A DNA stretch of 64,000 nt from Streptomyces hygroscopicus (GTDB lineage: Bacteria; Actinomycetota; Actinomycetes; Streptomycetales; Streptomycetaceae). The notes under the pieces were generated by a model. It ran no database searches. It was not told where the DNA came from and worked only from the letters and a program-made list of their open reading frames with translations. Positions 24,541 to 34,591 of this stretch are shown piece after piece. The position numbers and the translations under genes were made by a program. The stretch is taken from contig CP018627.1 in the NCBI GenBank assembly GCA_002021875.1, forward strand, positions 3,596,001 to 3,660,000, written 5' to 3'. How positions within the stretch are numbered: the first letter of the stretch is position 1; each line of letters begins with the position of its first letter.

Positions 24541-25008
24541 ATGGACGCACCGCCGCGCTGGCTCAATCGGGAAGAGAAGGCCGCCTGGGACAGCTTCATC
24601 CGCATGCAGGAGACGCTCATCGGACGGCTGTCCCGCCGCGTCCAGGCCGACTCCGGAATGTCCGCCTCCGACTACATCGTGCTCGCCAGCCTCACCGAAA
24701 GAGGCGGCGGGCGGATGCGCTTCTTGGATCTGGCCAAACTCGTGGAGTGGGAGAAGAGCCGAATGTCCCACCAGGTCACGCGGATGGCGAAACGCGGGCT
24801 CGTGGCCAGGGAGGAATGCCCCGACGACGGACGCGGAGCATTCATCGTCGCCACCCCGGCGGGCTACAAGGCGATCGAAGAGGCCGCACCCCAGCACGTC
24901 GAGCACGTCCGCCGCCTGTTCATCGATGCCCTGACCCCGAACCAGCTCAGCACACTCGGCCGGATCTCCAAGCTCGTCCTGGACCATATGGAGAAGCAGC
25001 CGGACTGA
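24541..25008 (+). CDS. MarR family transcriptional regulator (second paralogue)
   Basis: The product is 155 aa from the ATG at 24541. It begins MDAPPRWLNREEKAAWDSFI, with winged-helix elements VQADSGMSASDYIVLASLTE, RMRFLDLAKLVEWEKSRMSH, QVTRMAKRGLVAREECPDDG and RGAFIVATPAGYKAIEEAA. It is aligned without gaps over most of its length with the product of 15601, about half of residues identical by eye. The two recognition helices differ little (WEKSRLSH / WEKSRMSH), so they may share or compete for the GTTGATGCATCAAC operators. The ligand is unknown; oxidative or electrophilic stress fits the target genes. Confidence 0.92.
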   Translation: MDAPPRWLNREEKAAWDSFIRMQETLIGRLSRRVQADSGMSASDYIVLASLTERGGGRMRFLDLAKLVEWEKSRMSHQVTRMAKRGLVAREECPDDGRGAFIVATPAGYKAIEEAAPQHVEHVRRLFIDALTPNQLSTLGRISKLVLDHMEKQPD

Positions 25009-25182
25009 CCGGGTGAGGGGACGCGACTGCCTGGATCATGGGAGGTCAGCCCTGCGCCATCCGGCGAGGACGTCCTGATGCGCGGGCCGCCAGCCGAGTT
25101 CGCGACGGACACACTCACCGCTGACCGCTGGTCCGGGATCAGAGGATCGGCCAGGGGGCCAAGCATTCCGCATGCCTCCTCA

Positions 25183-26334
<1,152 letters not shown>

Positions 26335-26640
26335 CCATGAGCCCGACGTAGAAGCGCTGCCGCTGCATCACCAACGGCATGGCCGACAGGAGGGTGTTGG
26401 TGCCGTAACCACTGATGATGAGATCGGCTTGTCTTCCTCGATCAGCCGCTCATAGATCTCGGGAACCAGGGAGGCGCCTGCATGGTCGTCGTGGCAGACG
26501 AGCTCGACCGGGCGGCCGAGCAGGCCGCCCCGGCTGTTAATGTCCTGCTGCCAGATCTCATGGGTGAGACGGGCCGACCGGCTGTTTGTCCGCAAGCGGA
26601 CCGGTCAGCGACAGGCAGCAGCCGATACGGATCGGTGCCG
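26335..26640 (-). pseudogene. N-terminal remnant of a periplasmic-binding-type ABC solute-binding protein
   Basis: Minus-strand pieces read APAPIRIGCCLSLTGPLADK, then in the next frame SRSARLTHEIWQQDINSRGG, LLGRPVELVCHDDHAGASLV and PEIYERLIEEDK. This is the start of the mature domain of a Peripla_BP_6 (branched-chain amino acid/urea type) binding protein. A frameshift separates the first two pieces, and the IS end at 26334 truncates the rest. No transporter partners remain nearby. Confidence 0.7.
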
Positions 26641-26654
26641 GGGCGGCAGCCATG

Positions 26655-27314
26655 TCAGGCGTCGTTTACGGGGCGTCCCGTGGCGAGCAGCTGCGTCTCC
26701 CAGGTGAAGGCGACGCCGGTGGCGCCCCCGTGCTCAAGCAGAATCTCGGTCAAGCCCGGGACGGTCTCCTCACGCGCATAGTCGCGCTGCCACTCACTCA
26801 TCACGGCCAGCCAGGTGATCGGTACCACTCCCGCCTGGACCATGCGCCGCACGGCCATGTCATGAGCTTCCTTCGAGGCACCGCCCGAGGCATCGGTGAC
26901 GACGAAGACCTCGAAGCCCTCACCCGCCGCCTGTATCGCCGGCATCGCGACACAGACCTCCGTCCACAGGCCGGCGATGATCAGCTTCTTGCGGCCGGTC
27001 GCCTTGACGGCGTCGACGACACGCTCGTCCTGCCAGGTGTTGACGAACGTGCGGTTGATCGGCTTCTGCTCCGGGAACACATCCTGCAGCCCCTTGATGA
27101 GGTAGCCGCCGCGCTCCTCCAGCACGGTCGTCAGGATGGTCGGCACGTCGAACACCTTGGCAGCCTTGGCGAGGCCGACAGAGTTGTTCACGATCATCGT
27201 GGGTTCGTGACTGTTCAGGTTGGCGAACTGGAACGGCTGGTGGTCGATCAGGACGACGACGCTCTCCTCGGGCGTCAGCAGCGCCTGCAGTCCGGACTTC
27301 GCTTCGTTGCTCAT
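26655..27314 (-). CDS. isochorismatase-family hydrolase, YcaC-like
   Basis: The product is 219 aa from the ATG at 27314 (MSNEAKSGLQALLTPEESVV), with GGAGAGGGATCC before it; the frame continues to 27464 but without family-like sequence. The catalytic triad candidates are Asp24 (VLIDHQPFQFA), Lys about 109-110 (GRKKLIIAG) and Cys121 (LWTEVCVAMPA). The C-terminal half (SGGASKEAHDMAVRRMVQAG, AREETVPGLTEILLEHGG) matches YcaC-type proteins, which hydrolyse unknown amides. The operator-like CTTGATGTGTCAAC lies at 27536-27549, 222 bp upstream, so membership in the MarR regulon is possible. Substrate unknown. Confidence 0.88.
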   Translation of the reverse strand: MSNEAKSGLQALLTPEESVVVLIDHQPFQFANLNSHEPTMIVNNSVGLAKAAKVFDVPTILTTVLEERGGYLIKGLQDVFPEQKPINRTFVNTWQDERVVDAVKATGRKKLIIAGLWTEVCVAMPAIQAAGEGFEVFVVTDASGGASKEAHDMAVRRMVQAGVVPITWLAVMSEWQRDYAREETVPGLTEILLEHGGATGVAFTWETQLLATGRPVNDA

Positions 27315-27535
27315 GGGATCCCTCTCCGGGGTATGTATGACGCGCGCCCAGACGGCGCCACGCCGATATGGCTTCACGTATCCGCACAGGCGCCCTGAAG
27401 CCGAACTGGCCAGCCACCAGCCCGCTCGGCAAGATTGCTCCGCAAGCCGCCGCGGTCCTCGCAAGAGACGGCCCGCGGTACCAGGTGACTACCGGCCTCA
27501 ACTGGATGACGTGACACCTATGTTAGGCACAGTCA

Positions 27536-27549
27536 CTTGATGTGTCAAC
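27536..27549. promoter_or_regulatory. operator-like copy CTTGATGTGTCAAC
   Basis: It shows two mismatches to the consensus palindrome. It lies about 222 bp upstream of the isochorismatase-like gene, in a 27315-27627 gap with no recognised gene. It is the last copy to the right before the IS block. Confidence 0.5.
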
Positions 27550-27627
27550 CAGATGTTGATCCACCTCTAGATGCCAACTCGCCAGGTCAGCTCAAAAGTT
27601 GTCGCACCAGATGGTGGCCTATAACTC

Positions 27628-28526
27628 TGCCCTTGCCGGAAACCTCATCCGTCCTGGTGGGAGCCGGTGCATCGCGCTTCCCGAAATCTGGCCGCAGTCA
27701 CTTGAGTTGGCGCTCTCGCGCGGCTGCCGTCAGCGCGTCATGGTGATCGGTCGTGCTGCTGCGACTGGCTTACCTGGGTGTGACGAACGCGTTCGCGATG
27801 CTCCGCCTGCTGCCGATGACCGACCGGGACAAGGACGCGGAGATCCTCGCCCCGCGCCACCAGATCACCGTGCTGGAACGCCAACTCGGCAAGGACAAGA
27901 TCCGGTTCACGCCAAGCGATCGGGCGTACCTGGCGGCGCTGCTGCACCGGCTGCCACTGCACGTCCTGCGACAGTTACGGCTGCTCGTACACCCCGACAC
28001 AGTACTGCGCTGGCACCGTAACCTCGTCAAACGCCGCCATGCCTCCTCCTGCCGATGCAAACGCCCGGGACGGCCGCGCACCGTGCGCTCCATCCGCACC
28101 CTGGTGCTGCGCCTGGCGAAGGAGAACCGCAGCTGGGGCTACCGGCGCCTGCACGGCGAACTGCTCGTGCCGGGGGTGAAGGTGGGCGCGTCCACCGTCT
28201 GGGAAATCCTCAAGGAGGCCGGCATCGACCCTGCGCCCGAGCGGAACTCCAGTACCTGGGCCGACTTCCTTCGCTCCCAGGCTGATGCGCTGCTGGCCTG
28301 CGACTTCATAGAAACAGTCACCCTGTCGGGGATACGGATGTACGTGCTCGTGGTGATCGAACACGGCAGTCGCCGGATCCGGATCCTGGGCGCCACCGCG
28401 CATCCGAGCGCCTCCTGGGTAGCGCAAGCGGCGAAGAACCTCGTCATGGACCTCGAAGACCTCGGCTGCCGGGCACAATTCATGATCCGGGACCGGGACG
28501 GGAAGTTCCCCACCCTCTTCGATGCC
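27628..28526 (+). mobile_element. rve-type insertion sequence, right part lost
   Basis: The left end TGCCCTTGCCGGAAACCTC begins at 27628 and matches the reverse complement of the right end of the intact copy at 36530-37782. The element is cut at 28526/28527, where TGAAGGGTGTC of another IS begins. Identity with 36530-37782 is high by eye across the shared part. Confidence 0.82.
27753..28526 (+). pseudogene. integrase-core (DDE) transposase, C-terminus cut off by a second IS
   Basis: From the GTG at 27753, 258 residues are open and nearly identical to the first 257 of the intact copy at 36655: AYLGVTNAFAMLRLLPMTDR, WGYRRLHGELLVPGVKVGAS, ACDFIETVTLSGIRMYVLVV (first D), [18 protein letters not shown] (second D). 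The next codon is TGA, created by the TGAAGGGTGTC end of the inserted element. The catalytic E and the C-terminal third are lost, so it is inactive. Confidence 0.87.
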
Positions 28527-29690
<1,164 letters not shown>

Positions 29691-29694
29691 GTGT

Positions 29695-30435
29695 GGGCGG
29701 GGCGGCATCGCCGCGCACCGTGTCGGTCAGCCACTGATGGAACTCGCCGACGAGCTCCGCCAGTTCCAGCTGCCTGTCGAAAGTGGGCCTGCCCCAGAAC
29801 AGTTCCAGTGAGGCATCGCTCCAGCGAATCAAGGTGGCCGGAGTGACTCCCCGAATGCCGAGAAGCTCCATCAGTACCCGGCAGGGCAGCACCTGCGCGA
29901 AAGAACTGAACAGCTCGCACCGGCCGGTGGCCTCGATCTCCGACCGCACGGCGTCGAGCAAGTCCTCGGCGACGCGCTCGATGACCGGTATGGCCGCAGC
30001 GACGCGCTCGGCGTTGAAGAATCGGGTCACCACGCGGCGCAGTCCAGGGTGACTGGGAGTGCCGTTGTTGGCGAGCGCGGGTGGGAGCGCGAAGCCGGCC
30101 CGGGCGAGAATCCGCAGCGCCGCCACCGGTAGGGGGGTGACTGCGTGCAGAGCGTTGTCGGGACGGAACAGGGTCGGGTCGAGCAGTACGCGGCGCACAT
30201 CGTCGTATCGGCTGACCAGCCACAACCCGGTGCCGGGGTCGTAGTGCACGGGGTCCTCGGCCCGGAGCCGGTCGAGCCAGGGGTATGGGTCTCGGACGAA
30301 GCCGTCGCCGAAGAGGTCGAGCGGGTCGAGCGGGTCGAGCGGGGCACGGGCGCCGAGCACCGCCGGGCAGCCTCCTGGGCTGGCCCCGGCGGTTCCGCTA
30401 CGGGATAGGAAGGTGTGCGGGACCGGGGAAGCCAC
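29695..30435 (-). pseudogene. cytochrome P450, N-terminal half only
   Basis: From the GTG at 30435 the frame reads DPYPWLDRLRAEDPVHYDPG, TGLWLVSRYDDVRRVLLDPT, ANNGTPSHPGLRRVVTRFFN (the heme-propionate C-helix region, with H.GLRR), CRVLMELLGIRGVTPATLIR and ELAELVGEFHQWLTDTVRGD. Similarity ends at about residue 245, before the I-helix, the ExxR motif and the Cys heme ligand. The remaining frame to 29425 is antisense-like and overlaps the GcvPB fragment. It cannot be a working P450. It lies 75 bp downstream of the TetR gene on the same strand. Confidence 0.82.
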
Positions 30436-30510
30436 AGCCGGAAGCTAACACGCCCAAGCGCGCCCCTGTCTCCGCTGTGCGCGGCATCACTCGATCAAAC
30501 GGAGCGGGCT

Positions 30511-31194
30511 TCAGCGCTCGGCGCCGTCCTCGACGAGACGTCGCAGCGAGGGAAGCAGGGCGTCGATGTCCTGCCCGGTCCTGAACGCGACGACAGTGGT
30601 ACCACCGCCGGGCTCCGGTGAGGAGCCGGGCGCCGGAAAGAGGGCGAGCACCTCACGCATCGCCTCGTCCACCTCGGCGACCGGGTCGGACGACTCACCC
30701 CGAAGCCATCGACGCAGCACATGGTTGTGAGCGGCGACCACCGCGGCGGCCATGAGTTCGGCCCTCAGCGACGCCGATTCCGCCGGACCCCCCAGCCAGT
30801 CCGCGATGAACTCCCGGAACAGTCGCTGATAGCGGCCCACACTGGCGATCTCCCGGTCACGCAGGGCAGCCACCTTGCTCGTGAGGGCGTATCGCCGCCT
30901 CGCCAGGTCGCCCTCCTCCACGTAGTGCAGCAGTACGAGTCGAACCGCGTCCGACACGGCGACCAGAGCGGTGCTGTGGCTCGAGGTCGCCAGCCGATCT
31001 CTGATCAACTCCAGGAGCCGATCGTGGTCCGGAAAGATGACGTCTTCCTTGGAACGGTAGTTCCGGAAGAACGTCGTGCGCCCGAGCCCCGCTCGCTCAG
31101 CGATGTCGTCGACGGTCGTCTGCTCGTATCCGCGCTCGTCGAAGAGCGCGAATGCGGCATCTGCCAGTCGGATCCGTGCAGGTAGCTTGCTCAT
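30511..31194 (-). CDS. TetR family transcriptional regulator
   Basis: The product is 227 aa from the ATG at 31194. The N-terminal DNA-binding domain reads RIRLADAAFALFDERGYEQT, TVDDIAERAGLGRTTFFRNY and RSKEDVIFPDHDRLLELIRD (residues about 7-60). The C-terminal domain is helical, with AVSDAVRLVLLHYVEEGDLA. The gene is divergent from the DUF35-type gene at 31466. The shared gap holds three copies of GGGACTNAGTACC (31249, 31322, 31343), likely operator sites. It may repress the downstream carboxylase block as well as itself. Confidence 0.92.
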   Translation of the reverse strand: MSKLPARIRLADAAFALFDERGYEQTTVDDIAERAGLGRTTFFRNYRSKEDVIFPDHDRLLELIRDRLATSSHSTALVAVSDAVRLVLLHYVEEGDLARRRYALTSKVAALRDREIASVGRYQRLFREFIADWLGGPAESASLRAELMAAAVVAAHNHVLRRWLRGESSDPVAEVDEAMREVLALFPAPGSSPEPGGGTTVVAFRTGQDIDALLPSLRRLVEDGAER

Positions 31195-31248
31195 GACCGC
31201 CCATCCTTCCCCGCCTTACCGCGTGGACGCCACTTGCCTCGTCTCGAT

Positions 31249-31355
31249 GGGACTGAGTACCGAATTCTTCGGGCATCGGGCGCCGAGTGACGCGGCGAGG
31301 CTCCATCACAGAGCACATTTTGGGACTCAGTACTTCACTTTCGGGACTGGGTACC
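31249..31355. promoter_or_regulatory. three GGGACT(G/C)(A/G)GTACY repeats, probable TetR operator array
   Basis: GGGACTGAGTACC at 31249-31261, GGGACTCAGTACT at 31322-31334 and GGGACTGGGTACC at 31343-31355 are direct repeats with inner ACT/AGT symmetry. They lie between the TetR start (31194) and the DUF35 start (31466). The last two are 21 bp apart, two helical turns. Confidence 0.6.
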
Positions 31356-31465
31356 ATAGCTTGTGAAACACGCCGCCACATCGGTGCCGACGTGCTACAG
31401 CCGTGATCGGTGAGCTCTCGTCTCCCCTCGCGGGTCATTTCGGGACGGAGACGGAGAGGAACACC

Positions 31466-31933
31466 GTGCTCCATGCAGCGATCGAAACCACGGATAGCGC
31501 CCCCGACGAACGGGAGGTCGATCCCAGCGCGAGCCCACTCCCGGAGGCGGACTGCCCCACGCAGGTGCCGCTGGGTGGAGTGGGGGGCGGAGAGCTGTAC
31601 TTCCAGCGCTGCCGCTGGTGTCAAACCGCAGTCTTCCGCCGTCTGTTGTGTCCCGTCTGCGCCTCCACCGATCTCGCCTGGGAACTCAGTTGCGGCACCG
31701 GGGTCATCCGTCATGTCCTGGCCACGGGCCGGAGCCCCGGCAGACAGTGCGCACTCGCCACCATCAACATGAACGAGGGATTCTGGCTGTGCTCCAGGGT
31801 CATCGGCGTGCCGCCGCTCACCGTGCGGATCGGGGCCCCGGTATGTCTGACAGAAGGCATCGAGTCCGGCCCTCAGGCACTCCTCTTCCGCCTCTGCGAG
31901 CCTCCACAGCCTCCGCGGCCTCCGTGGCGATGA
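31466..31933 (+). CDS. Zn-ribbon/OB-fold (DUF35-type) acyl-CoA-associated protein
   Basis: The product is 155 aa from the GTG at 31466, chosen because GGAGAGG lies 6 bp before it; the frame is open to a GTG at 31403. A rubredoxin-like zinc ribbon is clear: CRWCQTAVFRRLLCPVCAS, with two Cys pairs (C-x2-C and C-x2-C) about residues 52-70. An OB-like domain follows (WELSCGTGVIRHVLATGRSP, ALATINMNEGFWLCSRVIG). DUF35 proteins bind acyl-CoA and work with thiolases or hydroxymethylglutaryl-CoA synthase-type enzymes. It stands between the TetR operator array and the acyl-CoA carboxylase operon, consistent with acyl-CoA metabolism. No thiolase is in the window. Confidence 0.8.
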   Translation: MLHAAIETTDSAPDEREVDPSASPLPEADCPTQVPLGGVGGGELYFQRCRWCQTAVFRRLLCPVCASTDLAWELSCGTGVIRHVLATGRSPGRQCALATINMNEGFWLCSRVIGVPPLTVRIGAPVCLTEGIESGPQALLFRLCEPPQPPRPPWR

Positions 31934-32326
31934 ACGTCGAGGCAGCACCCCCACTTGCTCCAGCTACGTCTGGGGTGCGTACGTCCCCCACGACACCTTC
32001 TGACCTTGAGTTCGGCCCCGCAGGCCATTGCCCATCACCTCTGGAGTGCCTCCATTGATCCCTCCGGGCTCCCACCTACCACGCCGCCCCCCAATGCCGA
32101 CCGATTCGTTCCTGCCAAGAACGCTGAGACGCAACGACGTAACGGTGCCCCCAGGCGCCGGTCCGACGTCCCCGCCTCACCAACCGGACACCCCCGTTCC
32201 GGCTTCCCCGGTGCGGATGGCAGTGCCGTTCCCGCTCGGAAACTCATTCACAGCTGCCTCGGCAACCGGGCTCTTGCTCACCACCTGGCACGCCACCAGC
32301 GCCAACGCTCAGAAGGGAGCCAAGCA
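31934..32326. other. gap between the DUF35-type gene and the carboxylase operon, no clear gene
   Basis: Frames such as 31618-32058 and 32028-32330 are low-complexity, Pro/Ser-rich and overlap one another without family similarity. The plus strand may carry the carboxylase promoter. 'aagggagc' at 32314-32320 is the ribosome site for the next gene. Confidence 0.35.
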
Positions 32327-33922
32327 GTGAGCACCGAGCCCGCGCAGTCGGCCGACATCGATATTCACACCACCGCGGGGAAGCTCGCGGATCTGCAGCG
32401 CCGTATCGAAGAGGCGACCCATGCGGGGTCCGCGCGCGCGGTGGAGAAGCAGCACGCCAAGGGCAAGCTGACCGCGCGCGAGCGCATCGGCCTCCTCCTG
32501 GACGAGGGGTCCTTCACCGAGCTCGACGAGTTCGCCCGGCACCGCTCGACCAACTTCGGCATCGAGCAGAACCGCCCCTACGGCGACGGGGTCGTCACCG
32601 GCTACGGCACGGTCGACGGCCGCCCGGTGGCCGTGTTCTCCCAGGACTTCACGGTCTTCGGCGGGGCGCTCGGGGAGGTGTTCGGCGAGAAGATCGTCAA
32701 GGTCATGGACTTCGCGCTGAAGACCGGCTGCCCGGTCATCGGCATCAACGACTCCGGCGGCGCCCGCATCCAGGAGGGCGTGGTCTCACTCGGCATGTAC
32801 GGCGAGATCTTCCGCCGCAACACCCATGCCTCCGGAGTGATCCCGCAGATCAGCCTGGTCGTGGGCCCGTGCGCGGGCGGGGCGGTCTACTCCCCGGCGA
32901 TCACCGACTTCACGGTGATGATCGACCAGACCTCGCACATGTTCATCACCGGCCCCGACGTGATCAAGACGGTCACCGGTGAGGACGTCGGCTTCGAGGA
33001 GCTGGGCGGCGCCCGGACGCACAACACCACCTCCGGTGTCGCGCACTACCTGGCCGGCGACGAGAAGGACGGCATCGAGTACGTCAAGACCCTGCTGGCC
33101 TACCTCCCCTCCAACAACCTCTCCGAGCCCCCGGCCTTCGCCGACGAGGCCGATCTGGAGGTCTCGGACGAGGACCGGGAGATGGACACGCTCATCCCGG
33201 ACTCGGCGAACCAGCCGTACGACGTGCACAAGGCCATCGAGCACGTCCTGGACGACAACGAGTTCCTGGAGACGCAGGCGCTCTTCGCGCCCAACATCAT
33301 CACCGGCTTCGGCCGGGTCGAGGGCCATCCGGTGGGCATCGTCGCCAACCAGCCCATGCAGCTCGCCGGCTGTCTGGACATCGACGCCTCCGAGAAGGCC
33401 GCACGCTTCGTGCGCACCTGCGACGCGTTCAACGTGCCCGTGCTGACCTTCGTGGACGTGCCCGGCTTCCTGCCCGGCACCGACCAGGAGTACAACGGCA
33501 TCATCCGCCGCGGCGCCAAGCTGATCTTCGCCTACGCGGAGGCCACCGTCCCGCTGATCACGGTCATCACCCGCAAGGCGTTCGGCGGCGCCTACGACGT
33601 CATGGGCTCCAAGCATCTGGGCGCGGACCTCAACCTGGCCTGGCCCACCGCACAGATCGCGGTCATGGGCGCCCAGGGCGCGGTCAACATCCTCCACCGG
33701 CGCACCATCACCGCCTCCGACGACCCGGAGACCACCCGCACCGAGCTGATCGCGGACTACGAGGACACCCTGCTGAATCCGTATATCGCGGCCGAGCGAG
33801 GCTACGTCGACGCGGTGATCATGCCCTCCGAGACCCGCCGCCACATCGTCCGCGGACTGAGGACCCTGCGGAACAAGCGCGAAGCGCTACCCCCCAAGAA
33901 GCACGGCAACATCCCCCTCTGA
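32327..33922 (+). CDS. pccB: acyl-CoA carboxylase beta (carboxyltransferase) subunit, propionyl-CoA type
   Basis: The product is 531 aa from the GTG at 32327, with AAGGGAG 7 bp before; the frame extends to 31955 without family sequence. It is the carboxyltransferase that moves CO2 from biotin to propionyl- or acetyl-CoA. The N-terminal crotonase-type domain includes [59 protein letters not shown] and [18 protein letters not shown]. The C-terminal domain has [59 protein letters not shown] and [18 protein letters not shown]. Asp in [11 protein letters not shown] is consistent with a PccB-like pocket, which in Streptomyces favours propionyl-CoA. It is the first gene of a four-gene operon with epsilon, a B12 fragment and alpha. 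Confidence 0.93.
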   Translation: MSTEPAQSADIDIHTTAGKLADLQRRIEEATHAGSARAVEKQHAKGKLTARERIGLLLDEGSFTELDEFARHRSTNFGIEQNRPYGDGVVTGYGTVDGRPVAVFSQDFTVFGGALGEVFGEKIVKVMDFALKTGCPVIGINDSGGARIQEGVVSLGMYGEIFRRNTHASGVIPQISLVVGPCAGGAVYSPAITDFTVMIDQTSHMFITGPDVIKTVTGEDVGFEELGGARTHNTTSGVAHYLAGDEKDGIEYVKTLLAYLPSNNLSEPPAFADEADLEVSDEDREMDTLIPDSANQPYDVHKAIEHVLDDNEFLETQALFAPNIITGFGRVEGHPVGIVANQPMQLAGCLDIDASEKAARFVRTCDAFNVPVLTFVDVPGFLPGTDQEYNGIIRRGAKLIFAYAEATVPLITVITRKAFGGAYDVMGSKHLGADLNLAWPTAQIAVMGAQGAVNILHRRTITASDDPETTRTELIADYEDTLLNPYIAAERGYVDAVIMPSETRRHIVRGLRTLRNKREALPPKKHGNIPL

Positions 33923-33958
33923 CCCCACTGACCTCACGGACTTCGGAAAGGACAGCCA

Positions 33959-34168
33959 ATGGTGTTCACGGTCGTACGGGGCAACCCCACTCACGAAGAG
34001 CTGGCCGCCGCGCTCGCGGTGATCCAAGCCCGCGCCGCAGCGGCCTCAGCCGTCCCTGCGACGCCGCAGCGACTGGACGAGTGGACGGTCAAAACCCGCA
34101 ACATCTCATGCAGCGCCCCTCCCCAGCCGGGCCCGGCGGCGTGGCGCTGCTCCTACTGGCCACGCTGA
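33959..34168 (+). CDS. acyl-CoA carboxylase epsilon subunit
   Basis: The product is 69 aa from the ATG at 33959, with GGAAAGGA upstream at 33946-33953. It shows the small-subunit pattern FTVVRGNPTHEELAAALAVI, an Ala-rich helix QARAAAASA, and the Trp-rich end QPGPAAWRCSYWPR. In Streptomyces and mycobacterial acyl-CoA carboxylases this subunit binds the alpha and beta subunits and raises activity. The middle is unusual: TVKTRNISCSAPP replaces the more typical 'W..p.r..r.'. Position right after beta supports the call. Confidence 0.88.
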   Translation: MVFTVVRGNPTHEELAAALAVIQARAAAASAVPATPQRLDEWTVKTRNISCSAPPQPGPAAWRCSYWPR

Positions 34169-34279
34169 GGAACCCACGGGGCCCGCATCCGCGACGTCGT
34201 CGCACAAGCACGGCGTACTCCCTGGCCCCGGCGGCCGGTGGGGTCCTCCCGCCCCGCTGACCATTCGAACGGAGAGACC

Positions 34280-34591
34280 ATGAAGACTCCGCAACAGCGG
34301 ACAGCTCGTGCCGGTGCCAGTGCCGCGCCGGTGCCGGGCACCCGTATCGCCGAGCCCGGGCTTGACGGCCACGACCGCGGCGCCGACGTCATCGCCCGGG
34401 GCCTGCGCGACACCGGCTACGAGGTCCTCGACACCGGCCCGCACCAAACCCCGGAACAGATCGTCGCCACCGTCTTCGCCGAGGATGCGGCACTCCCGGG
34501 TCTCTCCGTACTTTCAGGCGGCCACCTGACGCTCGAAACCATCGACCAGTTCGACGCCGCCCCGAACCAGACCCTGGAGCCGACATGCTGA
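34280..34591 (+). CDS. small B12-binding-domain protein, truncated methylmalonyl-CoA-mutase-like
   Basis: The product is 103 aa from the ATG at 34280, with GGAGAG 4 bp before. It reads [60 protein letters not shown], then [20 protein letters not shown]. The B12 base-off motif DxHxxG is present as Asp29-Gly-His31-Asp-Arg-Gly34, so cobalamin binding is possible. Free-standing mutase small subunits are about 130-140 aa; here the last beta/alpha unit is replaced. The stop TGA overlaps the ATG of the carboxylase alpha gene (34585-34591). It may be a decaying gene kept for translational coupling or a real cobalamin-dependent partner. No large mutase subunit is near. Confidence 0.7.
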   Translation: MKTPQQRTARAGASAAPVPGTRIAEPGLDGHDRGADVIARGLRDTGYEVLDTGPHQTPEQIVATVFAEDAALPGLSVLSGGHLTLETIDQFDAAPNQTLEPTC

